Source: a virus
Direction: 5' to 3' (one strand)
IMG/VR virus record: IMGVR_UViG_3300023202_000135
Location: 1-64,000 of that record
Length of the DNA stretch: 64,000 bases
A model generated the notes under the pieces. It did no database searches and was not told the origin of the DNA. It saw only the letters and a program-made list of their open reading frames with translations. Shown here one piece after another: positions 56,919-61,678 of the stretch. Made by a program: the position numbers and the translations under genes. Each line of letters begins with the position of its first letter. The first letter of the stretch is position 1.

Positions 56919-57067
56919 CGACGAATATGGCTGACCACTTTCGCCAGCGCCTCGGACGTCGCGAGCACAGCTTCGGCCCAGGAGCGGTAGGTGCCGCTCC
57001 AGATATACAGGCTGCCGTCTCCTAGACGCTCTGCGATAATTGCCACCCAACAGAGCGTGTCGACCAT
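56915..57067 (-). CDS. possible 50-residue small protein
   Basis: MVDTLCWVAIIAERLGDG ... ALAKVVSHIRR. Weak ribosome site (GAGGT 12 bases upstream); a GTG start at 57088 would add seven residues. It lies between the terminator and the tRNA cluster. Modest support. Confidence 0.4.
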   Translation of the reverse strand: MVDTLCWVAIIAERLGDGSLYIWSGTYRSWAEAVLATSEALAKVVSHIRR

Positions 57068-57147
57068 GTATATGCGGACCTCGTACACGAGCCGATTCTG
57101 GCACCACGGCAAATGCTGCAACCGCGTCAATATGGCGTAGTGCCGAG

Positions 57148-57218
57148 TTGCCTCCCCTGGACTCGAACCAGAACTAGCAGAGCCAAAATCTGCTGTGCTA
57201 CCATTACACCAGGAGGCA
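57148..57218 (-). tRNA. tRNA-Gln (anticodon TTG)
   Basis: Acceptor TGCCTCC / GGAGGCA, D-arm with GG, anticodon arm GCAGA-TTTTGGC-TCTGC, T-arm with TTCGAGT. No encoded CCA. Reads CAA. Confidence 0.9.
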
Positions 57219-57282
57219 TTGCGTCCGCGCCCCCTTATCCCTGTACTTCGGGGCTTGCGATTGGAGGGCCGGCGTTCCAACC

Positions 57283-57316
57283 CTCGCGCGCGCGTAGGGG
57301 CGCCCGGGCGCGCGAG
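57283..57316. repeat. GC hairpin between tRNA genes
   Basis: Arms CTCGCGCGC / GCGCGCGAG (9 bp) with a 16-base loop, between tRNA-Gln and the tRNA 3' half at 57338. No U-run. Role unknown. Confidence 0.5.
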
Positions 57317-57337
57317 AGGAGCAGGGACCGGCCAAAG

Positions 57338-57380
57338 CTGCCAAGGGAGGGGTCGAACCTCCGACCAGCGGATTAACAGA
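57338..57380 (-). pseudogene. 3' half of a tRNA-Asn-like gene
   Basis: Reads CTGTTAA (anticodon loop with GTT), TCCGC, TGGTC, T-arm GGAGG-TTCGACC-CCTCC, acceptor CTTGGCA and G. There is no 5' half attached: it abuts the complete tRNA-Asn at 57383. Its acceptor pairs perfectly over 7 bp with a 5' half at 57840-57879 on the other side of the HNH gene. Confidence 0.65.
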
Positions 57381-57382
57381 AG

Positions 57383-57455
57383 CAGCCGGTGTGGGACTCG
57401 AACCCACTTCTCGCGGTTAACAGCCGCGCGTAAAGACCTGCTATACTATCCGGCT
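57383..57455 (-). tRNA. tRNA-Asn (anticodon GTT)
   Basis: Acceptor AGCCGGA / ACCGGCT (last pair mismatched), anticodon arm CGCGG-CTGTTAA-CCGCG, T-arm GTGGG-TTCGAGT-CCCAC, discriminator G as usual for Asn. The D-arm is atypical. The stop codon region of the HNH gene overlaps its 5' end by 10 bases. Confidence 0.8.
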
Positions 57456-57817
57456 TGACGTGCGTTGTACCTGCCTGCGCATTTGCGTCCGCAGAACAGC
57501 AAGCCTGACCGACGCTGCGCCGCGAATCGAACCCTTGCGCGTGTCCGTTGGAATGCCTTACCGCATTCCGGGCATTCGAGATCAACCGCAGGATGCGCAT
57601 GGCGCGAACCATGATCCGCTCGCTTCACGAGTTCCAAGTTACCCGGTCGATTGTCCCGCTTCTTCCCGTTCATGTGATGGATCAGCTCGCCGGGCCCGGG
57701 GACCACTCCGTGCGTCTCCCAGTAGACGAGGTGATGCTCATAGCAGTACAGGCCTCGGTACCGCTTTCCGGGGTACCCTTCCGGGGCTTTCACCAGCTCG
57801 TACGGCCCGTTCCTCAT
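57446..57817 (-). CDS. HNH homing endonuclease in the tRNA cluster
   Basis: 123 residues. HNH core YEHHLVYWETHG, ELIHHMNGKKRDNRPGNLEL, then a zinc-ribbon CPECGKAF ... FCGRKCAGR. Weak ribosome site. It lies between tRNA-Asn and a tRNA 5' half, and appears to be the mobile gene that broke or rearranged a tRNA here. Confidence 0.82.
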   Translation of the reverse strand: MRNGPYELVKAPEGYPGKRYRGLYCYEHHLVYWETHGVVPGPGELIHHMNGKKRDNRPGNLELVKRADHGSRHAHPAVDLECPECGKAFQRTRARVRFAAQRRSGLLFCGRKCAGRYNARQAG

Positions 57818-57839
57818 TCGGGTAGTGTAGAACCGGAGT

Positions 57840-57879
57840 TAACACCGGCAAGCCCGCTCTACCGCTGAGCTACTTGGCA
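57840..57879 (-). pseudogene. 5' half of a tRNA gene
   Basis: Acceptor TGCCAAG, TA, then a perfect D-arm GCTC-AGCGGTA-GAGC. After this the sequence does not make an anticodon arm, but it contains a GTTAAC like the Asn loop. Its acceptor is the exact complement of the orphan 3' half at 57338-57380. Confidence 0.6.
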
Positions 57880-57882
57880 ATA

Positions 57883-57968
57883 TGGCGGAAGGTCAAGGAA
57901 TCGAACCCTCATGCTTTCACATGGCCCGGTTTTCGAGACCGGTTGGACGCCGTTGTCCGCGACCCTCC
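57883..57968 (-). tRNA. tRNA-Ser (anticodon CGA)
   Basis: Acceptor GGAGGGT / ACCTTCC (one G-T pair), anticodon arm CCGGT-CTCGAAA-ACCGG, long variable arm, T-arm with TTCGATT, discriminator G and encoded CCA. Reads TCG. Confidence 0.9.
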
Positions 57969-57974
57969 GTAGTA

Positions 57975-58049
57975 TTGCTGCGAGGAGGAATCGAACCCCC
58001 GACCCGTCGATTACGAAACGACCGCTCTGCCGGCTGAGCTACCGCAGCA
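57975..58049 (-). tRNA. tRNA-Thr (anticodon CGT)
   Basis: Acceptor TGCTGCG / CGCAGCA, D-arm GCTC / GAGC, anticodon loop TTCGTAA on stem GTCGT / TCGAC (inner pair mismatched), T-arm with TTCGATT. No encoded CCA. Reads ACG. Confidence 0.85.
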
Positions 58050-58082
58050 TGAAATGATCGTCCCTGCCCGTCAGGGTAAAGC

Positions 58083-58176
58083 TCCGTCGCGGCCTCGAAC
58101 CGCGTCCTTCCGTTCCGGGTGGGGATCGAACCCATGGGGGAGGTCGACGCCTCCCGAAGCCCATCGAACGAAGCAA
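58083..58176 (-). pseudogene. tRNA-like region, unresolved
   Basis: Two T-loop-like sequences (GGTTCGATCC and CGGTTCGAGG) lie 30 bases apart, with a GCTTCGT / ACGGAGC pair that could be an acceptor about 95 bases long overall. No convincing anticodon arm. May be a decayed long-variable-arm tRNA or two fused remnants. Confidence 0.35.
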
Positions 58177-58185
58177 CGATCGTAG

Positions 58186-58262
58186 TGGAGCGCGCAGTCG
58201 GATTTGAACCGACGTCTCCTGCTTGGAAGGCAGGGGCCCTAGGCCAACTGGACGATGCGCGC
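58186..58262 (-). tRNA. tRNA-Gly (anticodon TCC)
   Basis: Acceptor GCGCGCA / TGCGCGC, anticodon arm CCTGC-CTTCCAA-GCAGG, T-arm GTCGG-TTCAAAT-CCGAC, discriminator T and encoded CCA. Reads GGA. Confidence 0.92.
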
Positions 58263-58265
58263 GCG

Positions 58266-58341
58266 TGGTACTCGTGGGCGGACTCGAACCACCAACCTTC
58301 CGCGTATCAGACGGACGCTCTGACCATTGAGCTACACGAGA
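58266..58341 (-). tRNA. tRNA-Ile (anticodon GAT)
   Basis: Acceptor TCTCGTG / CACGAGT (first pair mismatched), D-arm GCTC / GAGC, anticodon arm TCCGT-CTGATAC-GCGGA, T-arm with TTCGAGT, discriminator A and encoded CCA. Reads ATC. Confidence 0.88.
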
Positions 58342-58370
58342 TCGTGACTTGCCACTGTGATAGGTTGTCA

Positions 58371-58405
58371 AAGAAAAAGCCCCGAGCTTTGTAGGCCCGG
58401 GGCTT
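58371..58405 (-). terminator. rho-independent terminator
   Basis: Minus strand AAGCCCCG / CGGGGCTT arms with a 13-base loop, followed by TTTTTCTTT. It closes the short unit that starts at the promoter 58515-58542, and lies just before tRNA-Ile. Confidence 0.8.
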
Positions 58406-58430
58406 GGTTGGTCCTTGAAGCGAATGCGCG

Positions 58431-58508
58431 TTAGACCATGCAGCCCCGGTCGGTCCATCCCTGGATCGAATTACCGCCGGTGATCTGCGTGGGTTGCGTG
58501 AAGCGCAT
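58431..58508 (-). CDS. possible 25-residue leaderless ORF or small RNA
   Basis: MRFTQPTQITGGNSIQGW and seven more residues. The ATG lies about where the transcript from 58515-58542 would begin and has no ribosome site, so either it is leaderless or the 150-base unit is a small non-coding RNA. It is flanked by its own promoter and terminator. Confidence 0.35.
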   Translation of the reverse strand: MRFTQPTQITGGNSIQGWTDRGCMV

Positions 58509-58514
58509 GGTCGA

Positions 58515-58542
58515 ATCGTAGTGGTGCGGGGGGCGCAGTCAA
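58515..58542 (-). promoter_or_regulatory. CCACTAC-type promoter before a small transcript
   Basis: Minus strand: TTGACT, 16 bases, TACGAT; the full element is CGTTGAC, 13 bases, CCACTACGATTCG, close to those at 9619 and 14214. Confidence 0.55.
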
Positions 58543-58567
58543 CGAAACTGTCTCGCGGGCTGAGGTG

Positions 58568-59158
58568 TCAGTCGCCCGGGAGGGCGTCGTACAGCGCAGA
58601 GATTTGCGCCGGGGTGAGGGTCAGGTAATCCGTGCCCTCCGGCAACAGGCCGCATTCGATTGCGGCTTCGCACACGCGCTGATCGTGAGCCAGGAATAGC
58701 GGCATTGGATCCGGCATGCCCCGACGCTCCCACTCCTGGCGTATCTTTCTTCGGTACTCCGCGTCGTCCTGTTCCTCGGCCGCGTGCGCATCGGCGGCCG
58801 TGTTGAAGGCCTGCACCACTTTGACCTCGGTGGCCTCGAAAACCGGAATGGTCAGGTCCTTGGCCAGCTCATCGTCGTACTCGTGTACCTCTGTCATCAC
58901 GTACGTGGCCTGAACCATGAGGTAATCAGCGAACTCATCGGCATCCTCTCGAAGTTCGATGTCATCGGCGTCGTACACGTCCATCGCGTAGTCCCACCAC
59001 AGGTCCAGCAAGTCGTGCAGGTCGTCCCACGCCACTGACCCCGGGTCGGGCGGCCATGCAGTTCCAGCAATCGGGTCGAGGGTATCCAATCCCCCTGAGA
59101 AAATAATCCTTCCGACGAGGGTAATCGGTGCCTTGGTGGGTCGGTTGTGCGCGATCAT
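58568..59158 (-). CDS. acidic hypothetical protein
   Basis: 196 residues, MIAHNRPTKAPIT onward; AAGGAG upstream, in a leader CCGGCTGAAAGGA that is almost the same as that of the RHH gene at 4945-5190. Very acidic in the middle (DAMDVYDADDIELREDADEF-like). No family recognised. It has its own promoter with flanking direct repeats, so it is probably separately regulated. Confidence 0.6.
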   Translation of the reverse strand: MIAHNRPTKAPITLVGRIIFSGGLDTLDPIAGTAWPPDPGSVAWDDLHDLLDLWWDYAMDVYDADDIELREDADEFADYLMVQATYVMTEVHEYDDELAKDLTIPVFEATEVKVVQAFNTAADAHAAEEQDDAEYRRKIRQEWERRGMPDPMPLFLAHDQRVCEAAIECGLLPEGTDYLTLTPAQISALYDALPGD

Positions 59159-59180
59159 GGCGACTCCTTTCAGCCGGTGT

Positions 59181-59247
59181 GAGTATTCGAGCGTGACGCG
59201 CGCGGTGCAAGTCTTTTCTCGCGTTACTCGGTATTATCGAGTATTCG
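59181..59247. repeat. direct repeats GAGTATTCG flanking a promoter, plus an inverted repeat
   Basis: GAGTATTCG occurs at 59181-59189 and 59239-59247. TACTCG-GTATTAT-CGAGTA (59225-59243) is a perfect 6-bp inverted repeat. Together they bracket the promoter of 58568-59158 and look like regulator sites. Confidence 0.5.
59182..59210 (-). promoter_or_regulatory. promoter for 58568-59158
   Basis: Minus strand: TTGCAC, 17 bases, AATACT. The -10 overlaps one copy of the GAGTATTCG repeat. Confidence 0.5.
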
Positions 59248-59343
59248 CTTGAACGGGCCGTGTTCGTCGTCGGGGCGAACACCTGTGCGTAGTCGCTGTG
59301 TCATTGCGTCACCTCATGAAGAAGGGGGCGAGCCAAAGCCCGG

Positions 59344-60015
59344 TCACTTCACCGCGCGGTACGCGATGCGCTTGCCGATCCGGTTGATGGATGCCCCGCT
59401 GAGTCCGTACTCCTCGCCCAGTTCCCGCTGGTTCTCGCCGGCATCGTACCGAGCGCGGATATCGCGGACCTGCGCGTCGGTCAAGGCTCCGCGACGCGAT
59501 CCGCGACCTACCTTGGTAATCGGCCCCCCAACCGCAGGCCACGTGACTCCCGTGACAAGCTGCCCGATGGTGGGCTGGCTTACCCCGAACTCGACGGCAA
59601 GGTCGGACTGCTTGGATCCGGCCGCGTACCTCTTTCTAATGTCGACGATATTCTCGTCGGACAGCTTTCGCCCGTTGCCGAGCACAGCACGCGAGTGGAG
59701 ATTGTTCGTCGTTGGCGTAGTCCACTCCAAGTTTGCCGGTCGGTTGTTCTGTCGGTCACCGTCGATGTGGTTGACCGGGGAGTCGGCGTGAGATGGTGGG
59801 CCGTTGAATGCGCGGCAGACGAGGCGGTGAACCAGCACCTGCTTCTGCTCGTTGCGGTGGCTCAACGTCACCCGCAGATAACCCATCGTGTGGTTCTTGA
59901 GGGCGAGCACACCGCCGCCGGATCCCCGGCTTTTCGACACGCGCCGCACGTTGCCGTGGTCGCTGACCTCGTAGACGCCTTCATAGCCGTCGACGGGCTT
60001 CCAGGATTCGGACAT
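59344..60015 (-). CDS. NUMOD4-HNH homing endonuclease
   Basis: 223 residues. NUMOD4 (WKPVDGYEGVYEVSDHGNVRR), HNH (PVNHIDGDRQNNRPANLEW), then two C-terminal helix-turn-helix units (YAAGSKQSDLAVEFGVSQPT and YDAGENQRELGEEYGLSGAS). Placed directly after the capsid gene, with its ribosome site in the arm of a hairpin (60019-60049). Confidence 0.88.
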   Translation of the reverse strand: MSESWKPVDGYEGVYEVSDHGNVRRVSKSRGSGGGVLALKNHTMGYLRVTLSHRNEQKQVLVHRLVCRAFNGPPSHADSPVNHIDGDRQNNRPANLEWTTPTTNNLHSRAVLGNGRKLSDENIVDIRKRYAAGSKQSDLAVEFGVSQPTIGQLVTGVTWPAVGGPITKVGRGSRRGALTDAQVRDIRARYDAGENQRELGEEYGLSGASINRIGKRIAYRAVK

Positions 60016-60018
60016 GAA

Positions 60019-60049
60019 ATGACCCCCGCAGGTTGAGTGCGGGGGTCAT
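60019..60049 (-). terminator. 12-bp hairpin after the capsid gene
   Basis: Perfect arms ATGACCCCCGCA / TGCGGGGGTCAT with a 7-base loop. Little U-run follows (TCATTTC), so termination may be partial. The GGGGG of the 3' arm is the only ribosome site for the HNH gene. Confidence 0.7.
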
Positions 60050-60114
60050 CGTGAAGCACGAACGTAAATGGTCAATGCCCAATTACGTAAGAACTATCTC
60101 TTCCTTGAACTTGG

Positions 60115-61620
60115 TCAAGGCGACGGGGTGAGATTGATCCTTACGTAAAAATTGGGGTTGACCATCTTCGTCGCGTAGCGGCTGGCGAGGCCCTTCTGAT
60201 GCAGGAAGTCGGCCGTGACCAGGGTCTCGGTCGTGTACATCATCTGGTAGGGCGACCAGACGAGGCCCGCTTGGTAGAAGTCGTTGCCCTTGTAGCCCAT
60301 GAGGACGTTGCCGTCCGGGCTGGCATTCGGCTCCTTGTCCAGGTGGATGTCCTTGTACACGCGGAACTTGTTGAGCAGCGTTCCGATGTAGTGGAGACCC
60401 TGGACGTTCGCGGGGCGCGGCGCGGCCTGGAACATGCCGGCGGGGAGGGACTCGATGAGGGTCGAGGCCTGCTCGTCGACGATGAGCCAGTTGCCATACC
60501 CCTTCTGCGTCGCCGCCCAAATCTTGTTGGAGGCGTTGTTGAGGGGGATGGCGAAGTCCCGGTAGTGGTCGGTGATGTTGAAGCCGGGGCTCGCACCGGG
60601 GGTCTTCGCGAACGTGTCGACGACCGGCGCCACCTGCCACATCTCGTGGATGAGCTGGCGGGCGATCTCGAAGTTCATCTGCTCGGCCGCACCGGTGATG
60701 AGGTTGGGCTCCAGCGAGACGCCGAACTCCTGGAGGATGTCGTGGACGGCCTCCATGCTGTAGTTCAGCTTCATGGCCCGACGCTCGGTCTCCACGGTGG
60801 AGGTCGTGATCTGCACGTCCACCTGCGGGGTGAGCTGCGACCCCTCGCTGTCCCAGCGGTAGCGGGCGATGATCGGCTGGGAGTTGTCGACGGCACCCGA
60901 GAAGGTGACGCTGACCGCACCGGTCTTGTAGTCGATGCTGCCGGTGACGCCGCTCAGGAACCCGCCGTTGCCGTTGTCGTAGACGGTCTCGGCGGTGCCG
61001 GAGACGATCGCCGTGACGGACACGGTGCCCGGAGCCACGCCGCCGCCGTCGTGGTAGACGAGCGTTCCGGCGTAGGTCGCGGCGGCGCCGTCACCCTGGG
61101 CGATGACCTCGGCGTCGATCACTTCGTTGGAGAAGTTGAAGCCGCTGTCCTGCTTGCCGGTGTTGGCGTCGAAGAGGCGCATGCCGGGGGTGTAGCTGCC
61201 CTTGGCCTGATCTCCGCCGACGATCCAGTTCCAGTAGACGACGGTCGCGATCTTGCGGGTCGTCACCTGGACCGAAACGAGGTCGGTGATCGGGTTGGTC
61301 GGGAAGCCGGCCCGGATGATGGGGAAGATGTAGTCGGAGAAGCCGCCGACCAGCGCGGAGCGGGTGGCCTCGTCGAGAGTGACGAGCCCGTTCTCGTTGA
61401 GCTTGCGGCGGGACTTCGACGCCATCCAGCGCTTGGCATTCTCCATCACCAGGGCGGTGGAGGCGCGCATGTAGTCGTCGTCGATTCGGAGGTCACCGTA
61501 GTCAGACTCCGTGAAATACTCGGCCCAGCCGCCTTCGGATTCGGGGAGTTCCGACAGACGCAGACCGGCTTCCAGGACGCCCTCGAAGATGCCTCCCTGT
61601 TGCAGAGCAAGTTCGCTCAT
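60115..61620 (-). CDS. major capsid protein, T4 gp23-like
   Basis: 501 residues. HK97-fold capsid of the gp23 type: MENAKRWMASKSRRK, RAGFPTNPITDLVSVQ, the E-loop and P-domain region ARQLIHEMWQVAP and the C-terminal YQMMYTTETLVTADFLHQKG. A central part (about 165-270) with a beta-sandwich-type insertion is longer than the core fold, as in gp23's insertion domain. Cleavage by the protease encoded next door is expected. GAAAGGAAC precedes the ATG. Confidence 0.9.
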   Translation of the reverse strand: MSELALQQGGIFEGVLEAGLRLSELPESEGGWAEYFTESDYGDLRIDDDYMRASTALVMENAKRWMASKSRRKLNENGLVTLDEATRSALVGGFSDYIFPIIRAGFPTNPITDLVSVQVTTRKIATVVYWNWIVGGDQAKGSYTPGMRLFDANTGKQDSGFNFSNEVIDAEVIAQGDGAAATYAGTLVYHDGGGVAPGTVSVTAIVSGTAETVYDNGNGGFLSGVTGSIDYKTGAVSVTFSGAVDNSQPIIARYRWDSEGSQLTPQVDVQITTSTVETERRAMKLNYSMEAVHDILQEFGVSLEPNLITGAAEQMNFEIARQLIHEMWQVAPVVDTFAKTPGASPGFNITDHYRDFAIPLNNASNKIWAATQKGYGNWLIVDEQASTLIESLPAGMFQAAPRPANVQGLHYIGTLLNKFRVYKDIHLDKEPNASPDGNVLMGYKGNDFYQAGLVWSPYQMMYTTETLVTADFLHQKGLASRYATKMVNPNFYVRINLTPSP

Positions 61621-61678
61621 GGGAAGTTCCTTTCGGATGTTGGTTGGTGTGCTTGGTTGAGGAAGAACGAGGTGATGT

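Noticed and set aside
56904-56931. A working leftward promoter TTGACA-N17-TACGGT
   Set aside because: It would transcribe directly into the terminator at 56816-56846 with no gene between, so it is listed only as a palindrome/element.
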